This document shows, in pieces, positions 45,066 through 57,274 of a stretch of 64,000 nucleotides of DNA (positions within the stretch are counted from its first letter, which is position 1; every line of letters starts with the position of its first letter). The notes beneath the pieces are model-generated. The model was not told where the DNA came from. It ran no database searches and saw only the letters and a list, made by a program, of their open reading frames with translations. Position numbers and translations under genes: made by a program. This DNA comes from Phyllostachys edulis (lineage: Eukaryota; Streptophyta; Magnoliopsida; Poales; Poaceae), in contig CM070546.1 of assembly GCA_036346405.1 (NCBI GenBank), positions 110,921,684-110,985,683 on the forward strand, read 5' to 3'.

Positions 45066-47330
45066 ACGCAGCAGGATCCGTGTGTACAGCGAAGCAGTCA
45101 AAGAAGAGACGTTTGTGCAATGATGTTACCAAGAAAGCCTAGATTGGTGATACCAAATTATGCAGCGTCATGCCTCCGATCGTAGTAATAAAGTCAGAGA
45201 ATCATGGTAACCTTTCCTGTATTTTTGAGCAAAAGGTGGACACCTTTGTATGTAAGTTATGAAGAAAAAGGATTGTCGAATATTAAAGTATTTGATATCT
45301 TTCTAAGCATGTGCTATTGCAAGTCGAGTAATCAAGCTTTGAGTTATGTTGTTTGAAGGCCGTTGAGCCGTAACCATGGAATGTGATGTTGAATTCCAAC
45401 TCATCATTTTGCATAGCAGTGAGATAACCATAAATGGTTGAAGAATTTAACCATTGGATAATGTTGATATCCGTAAGAGAGTATGCGGTTGTCATTGCAA
45501 GTGATCAATGCAGCATGCAACCGTTTAGAAGTCAAGTTTGTCTTTAACTTGATACCCCGGATCAACCAATGTCAGAAGGAACTATGTCAGAGATAAACTA
45601 TGACAAAATTTGTTAAAAGAGTTTGCAGGCATGATAGAGCAGATCAAAGGACTCCCTCAGATATAGGCAGTGTCAAATCAAGTTCTTCTGGTTGTCAAGC
45701 ACCAATGTGAGCGGTTATGATAAATTGCTAGCATAGGATGTGCGAGAATTTCAGTCTATCCAAGAGCTAATATTCAAGACCTCAGAATCAACTTGTTTGA
45801 GTTTTGAGTAAGAATTTCAGTTTTCCCTAGGATCATCTGTGAACAAGATAGTTTCAGTTGAAGATCAGTGAGATAGTCGTTTCAAGATAGCCAAGACCCT
45901 CATCGTTGTAAAAGAACGAGTTCGCTGGATCACCAGAAGTGAGCTGAGTCAGTGAGAATTTCAAAAAAGGTTAATCACTACTCTAGTGTTCGTATTGCCA
46001 GATGCTAGAAAGAACCTTGATAGCTTTTGTCACAGAACGTCCAAGAATCAGCATGTTAAGAAGTTTCGCCAGCACTTCCTAGCAACTAAAGTCACAATCA
46101 GTGAATTATCCTAGTTGTAATCCAAAGTTTGCGATCGAGAAGAAACAAAAATGGTTATTGGATTGAGAACCATGAAGTGGAAATCCGTTCCCTCAGGATA
46201 GACCAATATTGTGGCAGACGCTTTGAATCAGAAGAGCTACCGCAAGAATCTAATGTTCAGTCAACTAAAGTTACCCGTGAAAGTCAGAAGTTGAGTCTTG
46301 AGTCAATTTCAAGAGGATATCTGTTGAACCCTAGAGTTCAAACCAATGCAAGAAAATCAAGCTTGACCAGACGGTTTTGTCAAAGAAATCTCTCGTTTCA
46401 TTCCTATTAATATCATCGAGTTTGGAGACCGTCTAGCAGAGTGGTATACGATAGAGATGGTATTCACCGAAATGGGTATAGTGCCAGATCGACTAAGATG
46501 ATCAATTTGCATGATGTGTCAGAAAGGTTAGTGTCAGACCAAGGAGCCTAGTTTACCTCGTGTCAGCGACAGAATATCTATGAAGCCTTGGATGCTCATT
46601 TCAGTTCAGTATTGTGTATCACCCCACATCCACGGATAGATTGAAAGAAATAGTGAGTTGTGCTTTAACTCATAGTACTAGGTCGAGCAAGTAAGTGTTC
46701 TGTGCAGAGTTTCCCTACAATACCAAATGTCAGCTAGTTCGTAGTTGTCACTATCAAAAGTTTGCAGTGGTTGATCGTAAGTCATTGCTCAGCTAAGGGC
46801 AGATCAGATCACAAAGTATGTGGATTTTTGTATTAATCATGAAGCAGCATGCCAAGTGTCTTTAATCCTAAAGGGATTGTAAGTAGCTTAGTTCAAGTAG
46901 AAATGCAGATTATCGCCCTCACAGTCATGTTCATCCTCTAGATACTTGTTAAAGATCTATGTTAAGGATTGTACGATAGAGGTGACAGATGTGTGTTAGT
47001 CTGTTCAGATTCTGAGGCTCAGAAGAAGAGTTTGTTGACCTGAGCTTCTAGTCAGCAGCAGGATTTTCTCAACTCCAAAAGTGTCTTCGAGCACCGATCA
47101 AGCAGCCTATCAGAAGCAATCAAGTTTCAGGATGCCTTTCCTGCCAAGAGCCAGTTTGTCAAATTTCCGTTCAAGCAAGAAGTTCAGCAAGAAGTAAGGC
47201 GTTTGTCACGTAAGTGTTCAGACGAGCAGTTCTGTCAAAGTCAAAGCAGTTTGAAAGCCAGAAGAGAACCCAAAGGCTGAGTTCTTTAACCTATTCTATA
47301 GCCAGCCTGAATCTCGGGGTCGAGATTCCT
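45066..47330 (+). pseudogene. pol remnant of B (RT/RNase H/INT, heavily decayed)
   Basis: No long frame is left, but landmarks remain in order. About 45980-46010 LVFVLPDARKNL (RT-RNase H connection), about 46202-46225 TNIVADALNQKSYR (end of RNase H; family ANVVADALSRK), about 46425-46470 a degenerate start of the integrase core, about 46525-46550 VSDQGA in place of SDRGTQF, about 46620-46650 a remnant of HPQTDGQTER, and about 46700-46735 a remnant of LPYAEFSYNNSYQ. RT proper is not recognisable, and the 45060-45900 stretch shows nothing certain. Confidence 0.7.
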
Positions 47331-47345
47331 TTAAGGGGAGAGGTT
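47331..47345 (+). other. Polypurine tract of B
   Basis: TTAAGGGGAGAGGTT directly before LTR start TGTAACA. Confidence 0.8.
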
Positions 47346-50300
47346 TGTAACATCCCAAAATTTGGCTTTTCAAAAATCTTTTGAGTAGTTTAGCTAGGTC
47401 CCTGAAAAATTTCACCAATTTTATTTGAATTAATAAAGCTTAATTGGGACTTTCATAAATCAAAAACAATTTAATATGATTAATCTCAACATCAACTATA
47501 ATCAAAACTATTTTATTTGGATTCTATGTGATTGGATATATTTTCTAGATTTTTCTAGAATTTTTCCGAGTGCATTTGCTATTTTCTAATTGTTCTTTCG
47601 ATTTTTCGGCTATTTTCTAAAAAGAAAACTATTTAAAATCTCAGTTGTCCTGTGGGCCGAATTGACTTCAGCCCATTCCCTCTCTCTCTCTCTCCTTCGC
47701 CCACCGATTAACTCCTCCGTCGGCCCATTCGCCCGCCCGTTTGGTCGGTAAACTACCCTTTGTCGCCAAACCCTAGCACCAGCCGCTTTCTCCCTGGCCA
47801 ATCCAGCTCGCCAAATTCGGCCAGCTCCTTTTCACCGTCGCCACCGGCCGGACTGAATCGTCGCCGCTAAACCCTAATCTCGCTTGTACAGCGCTTTAAC
47901 GCTGGCGACCGGACTCGCGTCGCCGTCGCTCTGGCGTCGGCGCCGCTATCTTGGCGTCTTGTGCAAGAACCGCCACCGCCATTCACGCACGCCGCGGCCG
48001 ACTTCATGCGCAGCGCTGCCGCCTTTGGGAGTTCGCTGCCGACGCCTCCCTAGGGGCTATAAAGCCACCCGGCACGCGCCGGTGATGCCGCCACCCGATC
48101 GTCTTCCTCGGGCCGCCGCTTCCGGCGTTTGCTCCACCCGACCCCGCCGCCCTTGTGCCTTGGCTCGCCTCCGCCCGAGGAGCTGCCAAGCGCCGGCGCT
48201 GGATCCTTCTTCTCCAAAGCCGGCGTGCTTCTCCACGCCGTTCGCCGCCATCGGGTGCTTCTCCGCCCTCACCGACACCGCCTGCGGGATCACTGTGCCA
48301 CCCTCGTCCCAGATCCATGCTCCCCAACATCGATCCGGCACCGCAGCACCGTCCCACTTGCGACCCGATCCGCCGCCGCCAGTAACGTCGTCCCCGAGCT
48401 CATCCTCATTCACCGGTGAGGCCGGGTCTGCTTCCTTCCCCATCCCCAACCTCGCTGGTTCCTTTGCCCCAACTCGTGTCGGAGCCATGCCATCATCCCC
48501 GTCCTCCCATCACCACGTCGCCATGTCGGTGTCCTCCGCCGTTCTCTCGCGCTCGCCGAACCGCACTCGTCCTCACCCGATGTCGTCAGAGATGCGCTAC
48601 CAAAGACCGCCACCGCCATTTATTAGTCCGTGGACGCCCGACCACTGTCGTCGCGAGTCCGGTGGCCGCCGTTGTCACCGACGGGATTCACCCGAGACCT
48701 CCACCTCCGCTGTTCCTCTTTTGTGTGGGCCGAACTCCATCTCTCTCTTTTGTCTCTTGTGGCGATCAATCCTACGGTCCAGATCCTAACTCAGATCATG
48801 CCGCCTCATTAGAGCCACGTCACCCGGTGCCATGTCACCTACCTAGTCGTCGCTTATTCAGCCGCCACCTAAGCCCTTGTGCTTGCGTGTCATCCTATGT
48901 GGCAGCCAAGTCTTTGAACCCGTGCAAGCCACATCGCTGCCCCATCCCTTGCCACCTCAACTCCCCCTGCCACCGTAGACGCCCATGTGGCATCCACCTA
49001 ATTCTAACCCTAAACCACACCATGTAGACTGGGTTCACCATAAACCAAGCCTATGAACCATGGGCCCCGCATGTCAGTGCCTATTCTATGGACCCAATCT
49101 ACCATGAACTCAAATCCTAGCCCGTGGACCTGGTTCACAGACCAAAGACCCACATGTCATCCTCTTTGTCCATTTCGGAAATTAATTTAATTTATGAAAT
49201 TCAATTATCCAATTGGTCCCACATGTCATTCACTGCCTTTGTCCTCTTTCACTTACCAGTGGACCCCACTTGTAAGTCTCCACTTCTTTTTATTAAATCC
49301 GAAGGAATATTCTCCGAATATCCTTTTCTCTCTCGATTTCATCATTTCATGTGATCTTTCAAAGCTCACATCTATTGCATCCGAACTTCGATTGAGTTCA
49401 TTCAAACTCCTAAATTCATCTCGATTCAATATCTATTTATCTGAGATTATTATTTAATTATTGGTGTTTGTTTACTCTCTGTTGTTTATTTATTTGGTTT
49501 ATTTGCTTGTTTGTGAGTAGACGTTGACACTTTGAGAAGTGCTGATCAAGAAGGAGCTAAAGATCAAGGAAGTAGAAGATTAAAGATTAAATAAGATCAT
49601 CATTGCTATAGCAAGGCAAGTTGTACCTTTGATCATATTGAATCCCAGTTTTCTAAAAGTACCTTGATTCAAATTATTGCATTTACTTTAAGTATTTATT
49701 TAAATGGTTTTGGGTTTAGTTAATAATCCAATTTGTTATATCCTCCTTGTCTATATTGATATGTCATAATCTTTTGTCACCCTAGCTTGGTTATTTATTT
49801 AGTTGGTAATATCGTAGCACCAACGTGGGTTGGTTAGATACGAGTAGATTGCTTAGCCATGCCACAAGTCATCATCTCATGTAAGTTGCAATTATCAACT
49901 TGACTAAGTGACTATGGAACTATGTGATAAAACTGTGTGTACTGTGTGCTATTATGGCATGTGTTACACTTAACCAACTGGGTGGGAAAAGGTTTAGACT
50001 AAGGCAAGTGGTGGATACTGTGTGACATGGTGGCTATGTGAAATGGGAATATTAATCTGTGTGTCAAAATAATCTGTGTGCCTTAGTTAGAATTTGGAAG
50101 TCTTGCCTTAGTCAATTAAGGACTTAACTTTGTGCGCCATTGAACTGAGCCTTACTGTACGACCACATGCCTGGTATGGGACGAGCCTAACTTAGTAAGT
50201 TATGGAGTCTTGACATTGATTACTCAGGTAGTAGGTTAGGCTCTGTGATGGGTGGAGGTGTGTTACCGCTGTGGTTGGGTGCACATCACGGGGCGGTTCG

Positions 50301-51175
50301 CCGTGTCCCTGTCCAACGGTGTGTGCTATGCCAAACACTGTGTAAGGATTGGTATGGCGTAAAGCACACTAGGAGTATCAATGCTTGAGATGAAGTTTCT
50401 GAAAGGTTTTGTTGTGATCAGCTCCGTACAAGTTGATTGCATCGTGTGGGTAAAGTGTACAAACTCTGCAGAGTGTAAATCAATCTATTCGAATAGCCGC
50501 GTCCACGGTCATGGACATGCTCGGGGATTTCACACGAGGGATAGATTTTCATAAAAACCTTGGGAAGGGAGCTGTGTGATCTAAATCATATGGCTATGTG
50601 AATAACTTGTTTAGGCTATGCGTCTTTGTGAAATCAAACTGTTAAACTATTATTGGTATTTGTTTTACTTATTGCTTTCAATCTATTATTCATATTCAAA
50701 TTACAAATGTTGCATTTCTACAAAAGAACCACAAAAGCCATTCCTTTGGAATAAGCCGTCATGTATAATTGCATTTCTATGGTATGACTTGCGAGTACGG
50801 TTGTGTACTCATGCTTGCTTTAATCAATCAAGCAGAGGTGAAGGAATCATCAGTCAACAATGTCTACTTCAAGGATCGTGGAGAACTAGGTCGCGCACCC
50901 CAGCCGATTGCCTGTGGGCATATGGATGGGCTTCACTGAAGTTATTCCGTTACGTTCCGCTGTAGCTTCATTGAGCTATTCGCCTTCTGAGGCATTAATT
51001 GTAAGCTTTGACCTTAAGGTCTTTAGTTTGATAATAATTGTTATTTGTCTATTTATTAGTCGTCTTTGTATATGGAAATGATATTTCGCTGATGTTGCCA
51101 TTGTGTGTACTAGCGTGATCCTGGACTAGTGCAGTATACACAAAAGGTCCAGAATTGCATTTTTTGGTCCCGACG
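47346..51175 (+). repeat. 3' LTR of B (3.83 kb)
   Basis: TGTAACATCCC to GGTCCCGACG (the last A changed to G). GC-rich zone 47690-48990, then AT-rich. It keeps the site CCTGA (47401-47405) into which G1b inserted in the other LTR, and the 2.6 kb that the 5' LTR has lost. Confidence 0.9.
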
Positions 51176-52553
51176 TCATTGCTAGTTGGATATATTTATA
51201 TCACCAACATGGGTTACCGTAGAAAAGCATAGTCATGCTTATTTATACGATGGACTTGTGTCACATGCTGAATGATGATAATTTGACTTAATGATATATG
51301 GAATTATGGTGCAATGTCATTGTTGTGCAACTAGTGGTGGGATGATGTTGTTGTACAAATTGTGGTGTGATGCCGCTGCTATAAAATTGTGTGCCATGGT
51401 AGGGATTGTCATTGTTTTGGTTAAACAAAATGGTTTTCACTCAGACGAGTGATCATGCGGTAAAGAGGGTGCTGTTTGCATATTGGGATGAGGTAGTCTT
51501 GCCTGAGTACTTGTTAAAGGCTTAATCTTGTGCGCCATTGAACTGGGCCATATCGTACAACCATATGTCCAGTATGGGATGGATCTGGCTAATTAATTAG
51601 CAATGTCTCAACTTTAGTTTTGTTGTGGTGTTGTGAGTTTCGAGATGGATGTATACTCATAATAGTGCAAGGGGGGCTGTCTGGTTGCGATGACATTCAG
51701 TGTTGAAACCTTAGCTGGCAAAACTGGGTTGAGAAGGAGCTTTGTAAAGGTCTTGTGATGATCACTTAGTCGCGCACTTATGGAAGTGTACGGACGAACA
51801 TTATGAGTTGATTCATTAAAAAAACATTATGAGTTGATTTGTCTCTTGTGGGTCAAGTTGTAGAACCTCTGCAGAGCATTGAAAACTATCTAAACATCTG
51901 TGTCCCTAGTTATGGACAATGTTTAGGGATTTCACACGATGTATAGAGTTTTTAGAAAAATGGTTGGAAGGTGAATGTGATGTTCACTTGGTGGTTTGGT
52001 TGGGAAGTGAATGGGAGATTCACTGGTTGTTTCAAAGCAATGATTTACTCTTTATTTATTTATATCTTTTCAATTATGCTTTACAATCTACTTACTATAT
52101 TTACTGTCAATACTTGCTTTCTGCAAAAGAACCTTATGACTATTCCTTTGATCAAGCCTTACATGAATATTAATTGCACACTATTCCCTACGACTTACTA
52201 AGTATTTTATGTACTCACGACTTTAAATTTTGCGGCTCAGTTGAAAAATGTCAAGCTACTCAAGAGTTCTACGATGCGTTCTTTGAAGACTTTGTGAACT
52301 AGGATGAGCTCCCCACTCGATTGCCTTTTTCTGTTACAAGAGTTTTATTTGTTTCTTAAACTCTACGTGGCAAGTTAAGTAAATGTTGACCATAAGGTCT
52401 AGTTATTACTATTTATTATTTTGCTACCTTTTTAGTTAAATCGTTGAAAGGATGGTATTTCATTAATGGTGTCACTATGTGAACTTGCTACTGATCATGA
52501 GACTAGTTCAGAATACATAGAGGGTTTCAGATGTGTTAATCCGGGTCCCTATA
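51176..52553 (+). repeat. Solo LTR C, part 3 of 3
   Basis: Starts with the B TSD (TCATT) and continues LTR sequence similar to B's LTR around 49800-51175 (ATCACCAACATGGGTT, then GACTAGTTCAGAATACATAG near the end). Ends GGTCCCTATA, a worn form of the GGTCCCGACA terminus. GTTTA (52554-52558) is the right TSD of C. Confidence 0.78.
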
Positions 52554-52572
52554 GTTTAGAAGACTAACACGG
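52554..52572 (-). repeat. Fragment of old LTR H
   Basis: 19 bp between C and F1. Contains the C TSD (GTTTA) and the F1 TSD (CACGG, 52568-52572). Confidence 0.45.
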
Positions 52573-54576
52573 TGCTAACGGGCTTGGCACAATGAAGAAT
52601 CTAGACCCACCTTTATGAGTTAATGGATTATTTTAGAAATTAATGACAACGATCATGTGGACTAACATTTTCCATGAATTAGTGAAACAGATTGAGTCCA
52701 ATGATGATCAAGACTTTGGATGGCTGAGTTGATTGTCATCAATTCAAGATTCTGGATGAATGATATCATCATGTGTTGATAAAATTCAATACAAGATCCC
52801 GAAGTAAAGAAGATCATCATGTGTTGATGATATTCAAGTCAAGAACTTAGAGTAAAGGAAATCATCATGTGTTGATGATTATTAAGTCAAAAACCCGGAC
52901 TTAGAGTGGAGATGTTCGTCATCAAGTGATCACTCCAAGATGGATGCTCAAGGCAAAGATATGACTAGCATAGGCTAAGGATGTGTTCCTAGTCTTTTAT
53001 CGGTCTTGGTGTTTGATTAGAAGACCAGATTGCTAGTATATGTTGTCGTACTATTAAGAGGGGTCTTGTCTAGTAGCTTGAGTCTTATCATGTGTTGATA
53101 GCTCAATCCTGCTTGCTCTAGCTCTTCTAGGCATGATGCTATTATTTGTGAATGTGTTTTGCAAATGGTTGAAGCTCATGCATTAACTCTTTGTAGTATG
53201 AGACTATAATTTGCAAATGGTTGAAATCCATGCACCTTCTCCTTATAGCATGATACTAAAGTTTGTAAATGTGTTTTGCCAACAGTTGAGGCTCATGCAT
53301 AATCTTTGTAGCATGTGACTATAATTTGTAAATGGTTGAAGTCCATGTACCTACTCCTTGTGGCATGATACTAAAGTTTGCAAATGTGTTTTGCAAATTG
53401 TTGAAGTTCATGCATTTTGTACTGCATTTGAAAATCAATCTTCAGTAAAACTAGTATGACCACACCTCAGGAGCGGTAGTACCACACTGCGGTATGACCG
53501 ATTCCTAGTCGGCGGTATGTAAATTCCAGAGATCATGTTTTTGGGAGTTTTCCTCCCATGGGAATCGGTAATTCTGATTTAGCCGAGAGGTACTGCCGCC
53601 GTGCGGTAGTACCGGACCATGTGAGTGCGGTAGTACCGCACCACATTGTAACGGCTAGTTCAGAAGCATTTAATGCACCCCATATGACTGCTGAACAGTA
53701 GGTGCGGTAGTACCGGCCGATCAATGGCGGTAGTACTGCATTTGCTGATTTTTTTCAGGGAATCTCCTCCAACGGGTAGTTTTGGTGTGTGGGCTATAAG
53801 TACCCACCTTGGCTAGTTAGGAGAAAATCTCTTGGCATCCCATTTCATTCTCTTGAGCTAGTGTGAGCTTCTCCTCTCAATTGTGCGAGTGTTGTGCCTT
53901 GTGAGCAAAAGGAGAAGTTCTAGTTGCATGTGTTGCAACTAGAATTGGATTGAGCATCCATTTGTGCATGTGTTGCACTTAGTGAGAGTTAAGCAATAGG
54001 TTTGGCTTATTACTCTTCGTGTTTCCCGACACCTAGACCGCGTGGAGGCATCGTGGTCCGGTGGTCGTCTCAAGAAGCTTATGAGAAGGCCCAGCGTATT
54101 GTGAGTGGTTTGGTGCTTGCCATCTCCGGAGTGGAGGAAGAGCAACCCCGAGTGGATCGAGGTGTTGATTTAAGTTGTGAGCCGGTCCAATTCGTTTCGG
54201 CTTACCTCGGAAGTGTTGGCTTAATTCGTGGAACCGGTCCAATTCGTTTGGGCTTACCTCAACGTGAATTAGGCAAGACTGGCAAGTCTCCAAACACCAC
54301 GGTAAAACATCCTTGTGTTATTGTGGTTCGCTCTCTTGTGATTTATTTTGTGCAATTTACATTCCTAGAATTAAATTGATTGCATGTCAAACTAAGATTG
54401 CAAACCTTATCTTAAACTTAGGATGTTATTGCACTTAAGGGAGACTAGAATATTTAGGTTTTAATTGTGCAAAACCGAATTGACTTTCGCTTCTGCATTA
54501 GAAATCGGTTTTAGCCTTAGAGTTTTTTTTTATAAACGACTATTCACCCCCTCTAATCGGCCTCCTCGATCTTACA
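52573..54576 (+). repeat. Solo LTR F1 (copia-type, 2.0 kb)
   Basis: TGCTAACGGG to ATCTTACA with a perfect TSD CACGG at 52568-52572 and 54577-54581. The end TATTCACCCCCTCTAATCGG is typical of grass copia LTRs (SIRE/Maximus-like, tentative). A TATA-like CTATAAGTA lies at 53794-53802. A family of GCGGTAGTACC units is at 53472, 53603, 53627, 53704 and 53727. No internal region, so solo. Confidence 0.85.
53472..53740. repeat. GCGGTAGTACC motif cluster in F1
   Basis: Five copies of GCGGTAGTACC or near-copies (53472, 53603, 53627, 53704, 53727), some palindromic (GCGGTAGTACCGC at 53627), plus inverted GGTACTGCCGCC at about 53590, all upstream of the TATA box. Confidence 0.8.
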
Positions 54577-54581
54577 CACGG

Positions 54582-55540
54582 GGACCAAAGGTCACCGAAG
54601 TCGCATCTGCGACATGTAGCCGTGGCAATGCCATGGGCGGCTATGGTGAAATCTTGGCAAACAACGCTAAGCTCAACATCTAACTAGCGCATTAGCACAA
54701 GAGGACTACCAGAGGCTCACCACGGTGGTCGGCAACGACAGAGATGGTTGGAGGTGATGGAGCGACAGTGAATAGGGGTGACGGCAAAAGCTTCACGGTG
54801 GTGATAAGCTACAACGGAGAAGGAGCTACGAGAAGATGCGTGTTAGCTTGCATGCAAGCAAAAAATGGTCAAGATGGAAGGAATCGATCTGAGATTCACC
54901 AGGATGACAAAAATAGAAGGGAAGATGTGCGGTCTTGATGACTTGCTACGAAAACAAGGATATTGAGTGAGGGATCCACACAAGCAGGGTACGGAACACA
55001 AGTAGAGGAGGAAACATGGCGGCTTGGAACGGGTGTGCTTGCCGAAGTCGAAGAAGACGATGGTGACGTAGCTCCCCAGGGCTTCAATTGTAAGCACGAG
55101 CACGAGAAGGGGTTGAGTGATGCTCTAGAAAAAAAAGGACGCACGTGTCAAGCAAGGAAGCTCACCAGAGCAGCAATGGCATGGTAGCGTGCTCGTCGGC
55201 ACCGAAGAGGACGGTGTCATTCCCAGTGCACAACAAGACAATGAGCTCTGGCTCTTGGATGAGAGGCTGGAAATGGCGAGCTGGAGGAGTTGACACAATT
55301 GACTCGGCTTAAGAAGGAAGGAGAAAAGCGGCAGGAGATCGTGAGGTTTCATGGGTGCGGCAAGAACTCGATCTCTCTCTCTCTCTCTCTCTCTTCCTCT
55401 CTGCTAAAACAAGACAAACGAGGATGACAAGGCGGCTTGATGGCGTCTACAGCGATGGGATGGACAAGGCGATAGCTTGCCAGATGAGGCAAAATAGTGG
55501 GTGGAGGTCGCAAACCGTGGGCGCATGTGCGAGCTCGCAA
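54582..55540 (-). repeat. Fragment of old LTR H (GC-rich part)
   Basis: Shares with solo LTR S the segment CCAGAGGCTCACCACG (54710 zone here, 38425 zone in S) and the same GC-rich make-up, in the same orientation. Minus-strand LTR sequence. No gene is supported. Confidence 0.6.
55372..55394. repeat. (CT)n microsatellite
   Basis: About eleven CT units inside H. Confidence 0.9.
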
Positions 55541-55936
55541 CGGTGTGCACACGGGTGAATAATCTAGGCCCCATTTTAATATTTTGGTAATTAATGATGA
55601 TCGTGCTTATTGGACAATATGTTTTATCAAGTATTTGAGAGGTTTAGTCTCGGACATGATCAAGAGCATAAAAGGCACCTGATGTTTGGACATCAAGATG
55701 ATCTAGCTCAAGGCAATGGTAAAATAGTTGGCTAGGTATCTTTTCATAGTTTTTACTTGTCTAAGTGTTTAGTGGATTAAAGACCGGATTGCTAGAATAG
55801 GTATTCGTACTATTAAGAGTGATCTTCGGCTAATATTTGATAGCATATAGTTCCACTTTGCTAAATTTTAGATGAATGATCAAATTATCTCAACTCCTAA
55901 AATGTTCATATTTGGCTCTCCTTGTTTTTTGGTTCT

Positions 55937-56525
55937 GGCCGGACTGACCGTAGGCAATAGGCTGGTCTCAATGGGGTAGCGGTCTAACCGCACCGGTCGA
56001 CGTTTTCCAGTAGGGTTTTCTACTGCCTCTGTGCGTTGCAGTCTAACCGCAGTTAATGGTCTAGTACTCTAGTCTGACCGACCACACGGTCTGACTGACA
56101 CGGTCAACGTTTTACAGAACAATTTTTCGAGAGCAAGTTTGGGAAATTTTCATCTTCGGACTGACTGCCGTTCATTGAGCAGTCTGACTAGAACCCCGAT
56201 ATGACCGCACCGGTCAACGTTTTCTTAAGGCTCTACTGTATTTTTTCCTCTCCGGACTGACCGCAAACCTTAGCACGGTCTGACCAATGTGGTCAATGTT
56301 TTCCAATAGCATTTCCCTGATCGGTTTTGGACACTTTGTGCCCCCGGTCCTACTGGTGGTGTACATGCGGTATGATCGGGAACCTGGTCTGACCGGACCT
56401 TGAGTGGGCGGTCTGACCAGACCCGGTGTAACAGATATATTCTGTAGCATTTACTTCTACAAAATTTAACAGTTGGGATTGTAGTCTAGTTTGACTGGCC
56501 TCATACCTGCGGTTTGACCGGGAAT
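55937..56525. repeat. CGGTCTGACC / GGACTGACCG motif cluster in F2
   Basis: More than ten copies of GGTCTGACCG-like units in both orientations, alternating with CGGTCAACGTTTT. It sits upstream of the TATA box, as the GCGGTAGTACC cluster does in F1, but with a different core word. Confidence 0.8.
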
Positions 56526-56912
56526 GCTGTGTTTGCAGAATTCCGTGTCCTAACAGCTAGTGGAGGGGTTGGGGCTATAAGTACCCATCCACTTGCAACA
56601 AGGGACCTTCTTGAACCCTCATTAAATACACTTGAGCCCTTGCTTCATCTCCTACAACTTGAGAGCATAAATTCCATCTTCTAAAGGTTGTTGAGTGCAT
56701 TCAAGTGCATTGAGTTGAGTTTGATCTTTATGGCACTTGAGCATCATCATGCGAAGCATCGTTGATTTGTGAGAACTAGACGGCTTGAAAGAGATGCATC
56801 GGTGATCTTCTCAAGAAGTTTGCGAGAAGACCCGGTTGATTGTGAAGGTTGGAGCTCGCCTATCAGGAGTGAAAAAGAGCTACAACTAGTGATCGAGGGG
56901 TGTACTCGCGTG

Positions 56913-57274
56913 TAAGGGTGGAAAAAAAGCTCAAAACTTGCGAGCCAGTTCGGCTTGTTAAGGGCTCGGCTCGAACTCGGTCACTTAACGACCTGAGCCA
57001 ACAATTTAGCTCATTTTCTTAACGAGCTGAGTTCGAGCTGGCTCGTTAAGCTCGTTAAAAAACCAGCACAGTAGAGCAGTAGTACCAAGCCAGCCCAACC
57101 CGGCAACCCTTAGGTGGTCCAGGGAGTCCCAAGCTCCAAGCTGTGATCTCTTGACTTTCTTAACGAGCCTAATGAGCCGAGTTCGAGCTTTTTAACGAGC
57201 CGAGCCGAGCTTAGTATTCTGCTCGTTAGCTTAACGAGCCAAGCCGAGCCGAGCTGGCTCGTTATCCACCCCTA
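56913..57274. mobile_element. hAT-type MITE inside F2
   Basis: 362 bp. Ends TAAGGGTGGA and (reverse complement) TAGGGGTGGA. 8-bp TSD CTCGCGTG (56905-56912) / CTCATGTG (57275-57282), 6 of 8 matching. The interior is built from GCTCGTTAAG / GAGCCGAGC units in both orientations and would fold as a long hairpin. F1 lacks it at the matching place. No transposase. Confidence 0.85.

Larger units (their letters stand above)
29629..51175 (+). mobile_element. Long-LTR Ty3/gypsy element B (with G1b and S nested inside)
   Basis: 5' LTR 29629-29684 plus 42084-43286, iMet PBS, decayed gag and pol, PPT, 3' LTR 47346-51175. LTR start TGTAACRTCCC and end GGTCYCGACA, with a very long LTR (3.83 kb at the 3' side). 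TSD TCGTT (29624-29628) / TCATT (51176-51180). LTR size, PBS and gag wording suggest the Tekay/Del group of chromoviruses (RIRE3-like), tentatively. The internal region is only about 4.06 kb, shorter than a full gag-pol, and full of stops. Confidence 0.82.

Noticed and set aside
47884..48789. 301-codon GC-rich open frame (plus strand)
   Set aside because: It lies in the GC-rich part of B's 3' LTR. The paired 5' LTR (42540-43320) breaks the frame with indels, the product is Pro/Ser/Arg-rich with no domain, and GC-rich DNA gives long open frames by chance.
53472..56525. Repeated palindromic words as CRISPR-like or satellite DNA
   Set aside because: Irregular spacing and position within LTR U3 regions fit promoter-proximal motif clusters. 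No spacer-repeat regularity.
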